Assembly (NCBI RefSeq): GCF_014640975.1
Contig: NZ_BMHO01000001.1
Location: forward strand, 506,166-570,165
Length of the DNA stretch: 64,000 nt
Source of the DNA: Microbacterium faecale
Lineage (GTDB): Bacteria; Actinomycetota; Actinomycetes; Actinomycetales; Microbacteriaceae
Direction: 5' to 3'
The notes under the pieces were generated by a model. It saw only the letters and a program-made list of their open reading frames with translations, had not been told where the DNA came from and searched no databases. Below, in pieces: positions 57,277-64,000 of this stretch (positions within the stretch are counted from its first letter, which is position 1; each line of letters begins with the position of its first letter). The position numbers and the translations under genes are program-made.

Positions 57277-58365
57277 TCAGGCGCGGAGCGCGTCCTTCCA
57301 CTTCACGCGCGCGCCCATCCGCAGCAGCGAGTTCTCGTAGATCTTCGCGGCGATGGCGATCACTCCGAGGAAGGTCGCGAGCGAGATGACGATCGACAGG
57401 ATCGGCTCCCACCACTGCGCCTCGCCGAAGAACAGGCGGATCGGCATCGAGACGGGCGACGAGAACGGCACGTACGACATGATCGTCATCACGAGCGGGT
57501 TGTCGTTGAAGAAGATCACGAGGAAGTACGGCGCCATCACGATGTACATCACGGGCGTGATCGTCTGGCTGATGTCCTCCTGGCGCGAGACGAGGGCGCC
57601 CGTCGCGGCGAACAGCGTCGCGATCAGCAGAAACCCGATCGCGAAGAACAGCGCGAACCAGAGCAGTGGAGCGCCGAGCCCCGCGAGGACCTCGATCTGA
57701 TCGGTCGCGATGAGGGCGACCGCGACGGCGGCGACGATCACGACGATCTGTGCGAGTGCGAGCAGCGTATTGCCGAGCACCTTCCCCGCAAGCAGGGCGC
57801 GCGCCGGGATCGCTGTGATGAGGATCTCGATCACGCGCGTCTGCTTCTCCTCCACGACACTCGTCGCCACCGGCGCGCCAAAGGACATGGCCGCCATCAT
57901 GAAGACGATGCCGAAGGCGATCGACAGAATGAACCGCATGGGGGTCAGTCCCCCGTCGGGATCGAGCAACTCGATCTCGGGGGACTGCGAGAGCGCCTGT
58001 ATGAGCTCCGACGGCGCGTCGGTGAGCGCGATGATGGTCAGGCCGGTTGCGGAGTTGCTGTCAGGCACGACCGCGGCATCGACCTCGTCGTTCACGACGA
58101 GGTCGCGCGCGGCGTCGGCGGACGCCGTACGGGTCACGTCGACGCCGTCGACCGACGAGATCTGACCAGCGGCGGGTTCCGGTGCGGCAACCGTCGTCGT
58201 CGACTGATGCCCGGCGACGATGTTCATGATGATGATGCCGGCGACGATGCCCAGTACGAGGATCACCGTCGAGATGATGAAGGCCTTGCTGCGCACGCGC
58301 GTGACGACCTCCCGCTCGCCGACGAGGTACGCGGCGCGGGACGTGGAGAGGGACGTGGGGTTCAT
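57277..58365 (-). CDS. ABC-2 type transporter permease (NatB-like)
   Basis: Membrane partner of an ABC exporter, 362 residues. One N-terminal transmembrane segment (about 28-50), an extracytoplasmic domain (about 55-140) and five or six C-terminal segments (about 150-340) with the ABC-2 motif VVEEKQTRVIEILITAIPARALLAGK (in parts) match the NatB/YhaP group. Its start overlaps the ATPase gene stop by 4 bp. Substrate unknown; sodium export or drug efflux are family possibilities. Confidence 0.87.
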   Translation of the reverse strand: MNPTSLSTSRAAYLVGEREVVTRVRSKAFIISTVILVLGIVAGIIIMNIVAGHQSTTTVAAPEPAAGQISSVDGVDVTRTASADAARDLVVNDEVDAAVVPDSNSATGLTIIALTDAPSELIQALSQSPEIELLDPDGGLTPMRFILSIAFGIVFMMAAMSFGAPVATSVVEEKQTRVIEILITAIPARALLAGKVLGNTLLALAQIVVIVAAVAVALIATDQIEVLAGLGAPLLWFALFFAIGFLLIATLFAATGALVSRQEDISQTITPVMYIVMAPYFLVIFFNDNPLVMTIMSYVPFSSPVSMPIRLFFGEAQWWEPILSIVISLATFLGVIAIAAKIYENSLLRMGARVKWKDALRA

Positions 58366-59246
58366 CGGACGACCTCCTTGAAGATCTGCGCGAGCGACGG
58401 GTGCTGTGGAGCGAAGCTAGTGACGGATCCTTCGGCGACGGAACGACGCAGCACTCGCTGAGCGGTCTCGGCGCCGTCGACGTCGAAGACCGCTCGTCCG
58501 GTGTCGAACTCGATCACCGCAACACCGGGTTCCTCGCGCAGCCAGCCGGCGTCTCCGCTCGAGACGAGCTCGTACCGGTTGGACGAGTGCTCGGCGCGGA
58601 TGCCTTCCCGATCGCCAGCGGCGCGGACGCTGCCCGCCGCGATGATGACGAGGTCGTCGCAGAGACGCTCGACCACGTCGAGCTGGTGCGATGAGAAGAG
58701 CACGGCCGCGCCCTGACGCGCGCGTTCGTGCAGCACGGCGACCACGGTCTCAACGGCCATCGGATCCAGCCCGCTGAACGGCTCATCGAGGATCAGCACG
58801 TCTGCGTCGTGGACGAGAGCGGCCGCGATCTGCGCGCGCTGCTGGTTGCCGAGCGAGAGCGCCTCGATCGGATCCGAGAGCCGCTCACCCAAGCCGAGTT
58901 CCTCGAGGATCCCCCGTGCCTTCTTCTCGGCCGCCGGCTTGTCGAACCCGTGGAGCCGGGCGAGATAGGTGATCTGCTCGAGCACCTTCATCTTCGGGTA
59001 GAGGCCGCGCTCTTCGGGCATGTAGCCGAAGGTGCGGCGCTGCGTCGAGGTGAGCGGCGCGCCATCGAGCGTCACCTCTCCCCCGTCGCGCTCGAGTAGC
59101 CCGAGAATGATGCGCATCGCCGTGGTCTTGCCAGCGCCGTTCCCGCCGACGAAGCCGGTGAGCCTGCCGCGCTCGACGTTGAACGACACGTTGTCGAGCG
59201 CCGTTCTGTCGCCGTAGTGTTTCGTGATTTCCGAGACGGTGAGCAT
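58362..59246 (-). CDS. ABC transporter ATP-binding protein (NatA-like)
   Basis: Single-domain ATPase of 294 residues: Walker A GGNGAGKTT (about 34-42), Q-loop MPEERGLYPKMKV, signature LSLGNQQ, Walker B VLILDEPFSGLDP and H-loop FSSHQ. The MPEERGLY block and C-terminal extension (about 215-294) are typical of NatA/YhaQ. Its gene overlaps the permease gene. No regulator is adjacent. Confidence 0.9.
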   Translation of the reverse strand: MLTVSEITKHYGDRTALDNVSFNVERGRLTGFVGGNGAGKTTAMRIILGLLERDGGEVTLDGAPLTSTQRRTFGYMPEERGLYPKMKVLEQITYLARLHGFDKPAAEKKARGILEELGLGERLSDPIEALSLGNQQRAQIAAALVHDADVLILDEPFSGLDPMAVETVVAVLHERARQGAAVLFSSHQLDVVERLCDDLVIIAAGSVRAAGDREGIRAEHSSNRYELVSSGDAGWLREEPGVAVIEFDTGRAVFDVDGAETAQRVLRRSVAEGSVTSFAPQHPSLAQIFKEVVR

Positions 59247-59441
59247 CGCGGATCCCTTCTGCTTGGGTACGACTTGACGTTACGGCCGCGGTCGGAGCGC
59301 GCACATCCGCCGCGCGACGGATTCCTCCCCTCCCCTTCGCGGTGGAACATGAAGAAACATTTGAATTCAGTGGAATAGAGTCGGCCCGGACGCGGTTGTC
59401 GCCTCCGTACGTTTTCCCATTCCTCACATGAAGGAGACCCC

Positions 59442-59999
59442 GTGACGAAGATCGGCATCCTGGTCGGATCCATCGGTACGACCTCGATCAACAAGACGCT
59501 CGCTGGCGCGCTGAAGAACCTGTTCCCCGAGGGCGTCGAGGTGGTCGACGTCCCGATCAAGCAGCTGCCCTTCTTCTCAACGGACCTCGAGACGGACTTC
59601 CCGCCGATCGCGCGGGAGTACAAGGACCTCATCGAGTCGCTCGACGGCGTCATCATCGTGACGCCGGAGTACAACCGTTCGATCCCCGGCGTGCTGAAGA
59701 ACGCGATCGAGTGGGCGAGTCGTCCGTACGGCGAGTTCTCCTTCGGCGGCACGCCCGTCGCCGTGATCGGCGCCTCCCCCGGTGGCATCGCGACCGCCGC
59801 CGCGCAGCAGCACCTCAAGGCCGTGCTGAGCCACGTCAACGCCATCGTGATGGGCCAGCCCGAGGGGTTCATCCAGGTCACCCCGGGTCTGATCGACGAG
59901 CAGGGTCAGGTCACGAACGAGGACACCAAGGTGTTCCTCGAGGCCTACCTCGGCGCGTTCCTGGGCCTCGTCGGCCGCGTTCAGAAGGCCTACGCCTGA
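59442..59999 (+). CDS. NADPH-dependent FMN reductase
   Basis: Flavodoxin-fold reductase of 185 residues. The FMN phosphate loop GSIGTTSINKTLA (about 9-21) and the family motif TPEYNRSIPGVLKNAIEWASRP (about 74-95 in parts) are present. The GTG at 59442 follows a GGAG box. Substrate could be quinone, azo dye or chromate in this family. It is single, with a terminator following. Confidence 0.92.
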   Translation: MTKIGILVGSIGTTSINKTLAGALKNLFPEGVEVVDVPIKQLPFFSTDLETDFPPIAREYKDLIESLDGVIIVTPEYNRSIPGVLKNAIEWASRPYGEFSFGGTPVAVIGASPGGIATAAAQQHLKAVLSHVNAIVMGQPEGFIQVTPGLIDEQGQVTNEDTKVFLEAYLGAFLGLVGRVQKAYA

Positions 60000-60015
60000 C
60001 CGTCCCCTGACGCGA

Positions 60016-60048
60016 CCGCGCCTCGGACCCTCGAGGTCCGGGGCGCGG
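60016..60048 (+). terminator. Terminator after the FMN reductase gene
   Basis: A 14-bp GC stem with one G-U pair (CCGCGCCTCGGACC against GGTCCGGGGCGCGG) and a 5-nt loop, 17 bp after the stop, followed by a weak T-containing GGCGTTTCGG. Confidence 0.65.
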
Positions 60049-60114
60049 GGCGTTTCGGGCGCCTCCGTCGTGCGACGGAGGCGCTGCGCGCTCCGGACGC
60101 CTACCGTGTAACCC

Positions 60115-61419
60115 ATGACGACGCAAACGACGGATGCGCGCGAGCGTACGATCTCGCGGAACGCCGCCGGCCCCGCCGCGGACGCGTTCACGAGGGATCC
60201 GGCCACGGCCACGCAGCTCCGCAACGACATCTGGATCGGTCTCACGATGTTCCTCGGGGCGATCGTGAGCGTCGTGCTGGGGTTCTTCTCCCAGGTGATG
60301 GGGCCGGGTGGTCTCGACGTGAAGTGGGGCATCCTCTACGCCGCTGCCTTGACGCTGCCGTTCGTCGTTCGTCGGCGCTACCCCATCATGGTGGCGCTCG
60401 CCACGAACGCGGCGTACGTCGTCGGCATGGAGGCCGGCGCGACGGAGCTCTACGTCGGTCAGGTCGCGCTCTTCCTCTCGATGTACACCGTCGGCGCCTG
60501 GGTGGACGACCGACGACGCGCGAACATCGTGCGGGCGGTCATCATCGGCGTCATGGTCGTCTGGCTGCTGACAGCCACGTTCCGCACCGCCACGATGCCC
60601 GCCCCGGAGAGCGTCGAGAACGCCGTCGGCGCGATGTCTCCTGTTGTCGCGCTCATGATGACCCAGTGGCTCATCAACGCGGTGTTCTTCGGCGCGGCTT
60701 TCGTCATGGGAAACAACGCCTACGAGGCGGCGCTCGGGCGTCGAGCACTGCGCGAGCGCACGGCCGAGCTGGAGGAGCAGCAGGAGATCGCCTCAGCCCA
60801 GGCCGTCGCGCTGGATCGGGTGCGGATCGCCCGCGAGCTCCACGACGTGGTGGCTCACCACGTCTCGGCCATGGGTGTACAGGCAGGCGCCGCGCGCACC
60901 GTCATCGATCAGAATCCCGAGGCGGCGAAGACGGCGCTCGCGGCGGTCGAGGACTCGTCGCGGCAGGTGATCCGAGAACTCCACCATCTACTCGATACGC
61001 TGCGCCACGACGACGACCAGGAGCACGAGGCCCCCTCGACGATCGGGCTGGACGATCTGGATCCCCTCGTGCGCTCGGCGAGCGCCGCTGGCACGCCCAC
61101 GTCGATGCGGATCATCGGCGAGCCCATCGAGGTGCCGGAGTTCGTGCAGGTGAACCTGTACCGGATCGCCCAGGAGGCGCTCACAAACGCGCGCCGACAC
61201 GCGGGGCCGGGCGTCTCGGCGGACCTGCGATTGCGATATACCGAGAACGCGGTCGAGCTCGAGGTGACGAATACCGGTCGCGTGGTGCTCGGATCCCGGA
61301 CGGGACTCGGCACTCTCGGCATGCGCGAACGCGCGACCGCGATGGGCGCGCACCTCGAGGCGGGACCGCGCGACCAGGGCGGCTACCTCGTCCGCGTCCG
61401 CGTGCCGTGTGGTGGATGA
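60115..61419 (+). CDS. Two-component sensor histidine kinase (NarL-type partner, HisKA_3)
   Basis: Membrane sensor kinase, 434 residues. An N-terminal cytoplasmic tail (1-36) precedes about five hydrophobic segments (37-205), then a coiled coil (ERTAELEEQQEIASAQAVA), the HisKA_3 dimerisation helix with phospho-accepting His in ARELHDVVAHH (about residue 240) and an HATPase_c domain with N-box AQEALTNARRHAG and GLGTLGMRERATAMG. It overlaps the promoter-proximal part of the response regulator by a few bases. The membrane module has only short loops, as in cell-envelope stress sensors. Confidence 0.9.
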   Translation: MTTQTTDARERTISRNAAGPAADAFTRDPATATQLRNDIWIGLTMFLGAIVSVVLGFFSQVMGPGGLDVKWGILYAAALTLPFVVRRRYPIMVALATNAAYVVGMEAGATELYVGQVALFLSMYTVGAWVDDRRRANIVRAVIIGVMVVWLLTATFRTATMPAPESVENAVGAMSPVVALMMTQWLINAVFFGAAFVMGNNAYEAALGRRALRERTAELEEQQEIASAQAVALDRVRIARELHDVVAHHVSAMGVQAGAARTVIDQNPEAAKTALAAVEDSSRQVIRELHHLLDTLRHDDDQEHEAPSTIGLDDLDPLVRSASAAGTPTSMRIIGEPIEVPEFVQVNLYRIAQEALTNARRHAGPGVSADLRLRYTENAVELEVTNTGRVVLGSRTGLGTLGMRERATAMGAHLEAGPRDQGGYLVRVRVPCGG

Positions 61420-61426
61420 TGGAACG

Positions 61427-62077
61427 GTGAGCGCGCCCAGCATCCTTCTCGCCGACGACCACGCCACAATGCGTGCCGGCTTCCGCATGATCCTCGAGGC
61501 GTCAGGGATCGAGGTTGTGGGGGAGGCCGCCACCGGCGTCGAGGCGGTCGAGCGTGCCGCCCACCTGGCGCCCGACGTCGTGTTCATGGACGTGCAGATG
61601 CCCGACATGGACGGGATCGAGGCGACCCGCAGGATCCTCGAGGCCGGCAGTCGCGCGAGCGTCGTGATCGTCACGACATTCGACCGCGACGACTACCTGT
61701 TCGCTGCGCTCGACGCCGGTGCGAGCGGATTCCTCTTGAAGAACGCTGGTCCGGAGGAACTCGTCCAGGCCGCGCGGATCGCGGCATCCGGCGACGCTCT
61801 GCTCGCGCCCGAAGTGACGCGACGCGTCATCAAGCGATACGGTGCCGCCGAGCATATGCCGGTCACGGCATCTGGCGAGTTTTCCGCTGAGCTCACCGAA
61901 CGCGAGGCCGACGTGCTGCGGCTGCTCGCCACGGCGATGAGCAACGCCGAGATCGCTCGAGAGCTCTACATCGGCGAGGCGACGGTGAAGACGCACGTGT
62001 CGAACATCCTGCAGAAGACCGGATCGCGTGACCGCGTCGCCGCCGTGGTCTGGGCGTACCGCAACGCCATGGCGTAG
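61427..62077 (+). CDS. LuxR/NarL-type response regulator
   Basis: A 216-residue regulator. The receiver domain has acidic residues Asp10 and Asp11, the phosphorylated Asp55 ([11 protein letters not shown]) and Lys at FLLKNA; the C-terminal LuxR HTH (about 150-216) reads [40 protein letters not shown] in parts. The GTG at 61427 is 8 bp after the kinase stop; an earlier in-frame GTG at 61409 would overlap it. It forms a pair with the upstream kinase. Confidence 0.9.
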   Translation: MSAPSILLADDHATMRAGFRMILEASGIEVVGEAATGVEAVERAAHLAPDVVFMDVQMPDMDGIEATRRILEAGSRASVVIVTTFDRDDYLFAALDAGASGFLLKNAGPEELVQAARIAASGDALLAPEVTRRVIKRYGAAEHMPVTASGEFSAELTEREADVLRLLATAMSNAEIARELYIGEATVKTHVSNILQKTGSRDRVAAVVWAYRNAMA

Positions 62078-62104
62078 GCGCCGCCTCCGCCCGCGAGCGC
62101 GCGG

Positions 62105-62944
62105 TCAGCCGAAGATCATCGGGAGATCATCCTCGTCGTCGTCCAGGCGGAGTTCGACGACGACCGGCACGTGGTCGCTCGGGCCCTCGCCCTTGCGCTC
62201 ATCGCGCTCGATCGAGGCGTTGTCGACGGCGTCCGCGAACGCGGCCGATCCGAGGATGAAGTCGATCCGCAGCCCCTCGTCGCGCGGGAAGCGCAACTGC
62301 TTGTAGTCCCAGTAGGTGTATCCGGTGGGGATCCGCGGCCTCACGACGTCGGTGACGCCCGCGTCCACGAGCGCCTGGAACGCGTCGCGTTCGGCGGGGG
62401 AGACGTGCGTCGAGACGCCCTCCACGATCGTCGGATCGCCGTTGTCAGCGTCGGTCGGTGCGATGTTGAAGTCGCCCGTGAGAGCGAGCGGCAACTCCGG
62501 ATCCGCGGCGAGGGTGGTCGTGACGTACTCTCGCAGCGCGTCGAGGAACGCGAGCTTGTACGTGTAGTGCGGGTCGTCGAGCGAGCGCCCGTTGGGAACG
62601 TAAAGGCTCCACAAGCGCACCCCCTCGACGAGCGCGGAGATCGCGCGCGCCTCGAGCGGGGCGTCGTCGCCTTCATACCCCTTCTGGAATCCAGGCATGC
62701 CGGGGAAGGAATGCTCGACGTCCTCGAGTGGGAGCCTGCTGGCGATCGCGACGCCGTTCCACTGGTTCAGCCCGTGCGCCTCGACCGTGAAGCCGGCCTC
62801 CTCGAAGGGGGCGTAGGGGAACTGCTCGGGCTTGCACTTGATCTCCTGCATGAGGAGCACATCGATGCCGGCACGCTCCGCAAACGCGACGACGCGTTCG
62901 ACGCGGGCGCGGACGGAGTTGACGTTCCAGGTGGCGATCCGCAT
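62105..62944 (-). CDS. Exodeoxyribonuclease III
   Basis: Base-excision-repair AP endonuclease/exonuclease of the XthA/ExoA family, 279 residues. The catalytic pattern is complete: ATWNVNSVRAR, QEIKCK (Glu34), GDFNIAPTDAD, YTYWDYK and the terminal SDHVPVVVEL. It ends with an acidic tail (LDDDEDDLPMIFG). It follows the small DivIVA-like gene by 9 bp on the same strand, so they may be co-transcribed. Confidence 0.93.
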   Translation of the reverse strand: MRIATWNVNSVRARVERVVAFAERAGIDVLLMQEIKCKPEQFPYAPFEEAGFTVEAHGLNQWNGVAIASRLPLEDVEHSFPGMPGFQKGYEGDDAPLEARAISALVEGVRLWSLYVPNGRSLDDPHYTYKLAFLDALREYVTTTLAADPELPLALTGDFNIAPTDADNGDPTIVEGVSTHVSPAERDAFQALVDAGVTDVVRPRIPTGYTYWDYKQLRFPRDEGLRIDFILGSAAFADAVDNASIERDERKGEGPSDHVPVVVELRLDDDEDDLPMIFG

Positions 62945-62953
62945 GCCCTGAGC

Positions 62954-63223
62954 CTATCGGCGCGGGTCGCCGCCCCACTTCAGGTTGTCGAAGAGATCCT
63001 CGACCGCCTGCTTGTCATAGGCCTCGGCACGCGGCGCCGTGGGGAAGTCGAACTTCTTGACCAGGTCTGCGAACTGGCGGTTCGAGCGCAGCCGGTCGAC
63101 GATCTTGTCGGTGACCTCGTCGACGGCCCGTCGCGAGTAGCCCTCGCCGGCGAAGAGGCCCGGCTTCTTCAGGGGGTGGGACGCGAGCCAGTCTTCGAGC
63201 GGTTCCAACGCCTTCTTCGCCAT
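62954..63223 (-). CDS. Small protein with DivIVA-like motif repeats
   Basis: An 89-residue hydrophilic protein. Two stretches, FAGEGYSRRAVDEVTDKIVDRL (about 24-45, quoted in part) and AEAYDKQAVEDLFDNL (about 67-82), resemble the short actinobacterial DivIVA motif in which an aromatic-glycine pair is followed by D/E and a helix. No membrane segment. It lies 9 bp ahead of the exonuclease III gene on the same strand. Function unknown; the resemblance is weak. Confidence 0.65.
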   Translation of the reverse strand: MAKKALEPLEDWLASHPLKKPGLFAGEGYSRRAVDEVTDKIVDRLRSNRQFADLVKKFDFPTAPRAEAYDKQAVEDLFDNLKWGGDPRR

Positions 63224-63289
63224 GTGCTCAGCCTATAGGGGCCATCGCCCGGCCCCGGCGCGCGAGATCCGCCGCCTTAGACTGGGGCC

Positions 63290-63868
63290 ATGGCGACCGC
63301 ATCCACTCCCGCGCTCGAGTCCGACCGACAGCGCCTCATCGCGCTGATCACCGAAGAGGCCGTCTTCCACGGCGACTTCACGCTCTCGAGCGGCAAGCAG
63401 GCGACGTACTACGTCGACATGCGCAAGCTCACGCTCGACCACCGGGCGGCGCCGGCGATCGGGCGCATCATGAACGATCTCATCGCCGACATCGACGGCA
63501 TTATCGCGGTGGGCGGGCTCACGCTGGGGGCGGATCCGATCGCCAACTCTGTGATGCATGCGACGGCCGACTCGGCGCGCCCGCTCGATGCGTTCGTCGT
63601 GCGCAAGGAACCCAAGGACCATGGGCGGGGCCGCCAGATCGAGGGGGCGGAGGTCGCGGGCAAGCGCGTCGTCGTGCTCGAAGACACCTCGACCACCGGC
63701 CAGTCGGCCCTGAAGGCGGTCGAGGCGCTGCGGAAGGCTGGAGCGGAGGTCGCGGCGGTCGCGGTCATCGTCGACCGTGCGACGGGTGCTCAGGCTGCGA
63801 TCGAGGCCGAGGGCCTCGAGTGGCGCGCCGCGATCGACCTGAACGACCTCGGGCTCGAGCCGCAGTAG
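63290..63868 (+). CDS. pyrE: Orotate phosphoribosyltransferase
   Basis: Pyrimidine-biosynthesis enzyme making OMP from orotate and PRPP, 192 residues. The PRPP-binding motif VVVLEDTSTTGQSA (about 123-136), the early FTLSSGKQATYYVDMRKLTL and the loop RKEPKDHGRGRQIEG are all present. It stands apart from the other pyr genes, as is common in actinobacteria. The ATG at 63290 fits the family start. Confidence 0.95.
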   Translation: MATASTPALESDRQRLIALITEEAVFHGDFTLSSGKQATYYVDMRKLTLDHRAAPAIGRIMNDLIADIDGIIAVGGLTLGADPIANSVMHATADSARPLDAFVVRKEPKDHGRGRQIEGAEVAGKRVVVLEDTSTTGQSALKAVEALRKAGAEVAAVAVIVDRATGAQAAIEAEGLEWRAAIDLNDLGLEPQ

Positions 63869-63909
63869 CCGCCCGACCGCGGGCCCGCGACCGCCGGTAC
63901 TCTGGCGGC

Positions 63910-64000
63910 ATGACTCGCGTTGCGCTCGCTGTCGACCTCGGCGGCACCAAGATCGAGGCCGGGCTCGTCGACGAGCGCGGGGGAGTGCTCGCCGCGAGTC
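63910..64000 (+). CDS. ROK-family sugar kinase or regulator (partial, 3' end cut by window edge)
   Basis: Only the first 30 codons are visible: MTRVALAVDLGGTKIEAGLV, then DERGGVLAAS. The LDLGGTKIEAG-type phosphate-1 loop is the ROK signature (glucokinase and related kinases). No HTH precedes it, favouring a kinase rather than a ROK repressor. It starts 41 bp after pyrE. Confidence 0.85.
   Translation, partial: MTRVALAVDLGGTKIEAGLVDERGGVLAAS

Overview
The window is high-GC chromosomal DNA from an actinobacterium, most likely a member of Microbacteriaceae (Microbacterium-like). The basis is the origin gene order (dnaA, dnaN, recF, DciA-like DUF721, gyrB, gyrA, DUF3566 on one side; rpmH, rnpA, yidD, yidC, jag, rsmG on the other), many GTG starts, ATGA/GTGA stop-start overlaps, a HAIR/HspR operator, actinobacterial parS sites and the families seen. 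It is a chromosomal origin region, not a phage or plasmid.

Layout. 1-2.0 kb: a CUT1 polyol/sugar binding lipoprotein (cut by the window edge) divergent from a SorC-type regulator. 2.0-5.4 kb: ThrE-type exporter, a Cds1-like PLP enzyme and a TauE/SafE permease. 5.6-9.4 kb: two DUF1266-type proteins, then an SRPBCC-like protein/TetR/alpha-beta hydrolase cassette with a promoter and operator. 9.4-11.3 kb: a possible transposase remnant, tRNA-Ala and tRNA-Ile, a DUF559-like protein and a long palindrome. 11.3-24.4 kb: the oriC core, with oriC itself between dnaN and dnaA. 24.4-28.2 kb: accessory genes (Clp-N/SRPBCC fusion with a small HTH protein, Ada-AlkA fusion plus Ogt, RidA) lying where rsmG and parAB are adjacent in mycobacteria. 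28.2-31.4 kb: a 3.2 kb gene-free segment with nine parS sites and a G-rich repeat tract. 31.4-39.0 kb: parA, parB, a small unknown gene, trxA, trxB, murJ and a DUF6049 membrane protein. 39.2-47.4 kb: galT-galK, a methyltransferase, a CCA-adding enzyme, two GT4 glycosyltransferases and a small membrane protein. 47.5-49.6 kb: an N-domain-less ClpB behind a perfect HAIR operator. 49.7-57.2 kb: a polyol/sugar operon (RbsA-type ATPase, permease, binding protein, zinc dehydrogenase, two SDRs) divergent from a second SorC-type regulator. 57.3-64 kb: a NatAB-like exporter, FMN reductase, a two-component system, exonuclease III, a small DivIVA-like protein, pyrE and the start of a ROK kinase.

How the genes work together. 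The centre handles replication initiation (DnaA, DnaN, RecF, gyrase), ribosome/RNA maturation and membrane insertion (L34, RNase P protein, YidD, YidC, Jag, RsmG), and origin segregation (ParA, ParB, parS array). The two ends carry carbohydrate uptake systems whose SorC regulators sit next to very similar palindromes, which suggests related or cross-acting control. The most unusual feature is the concentrated parS array next to parA, together with a ParB that carries a histone-H1-like lysine/alanine/proline linker.
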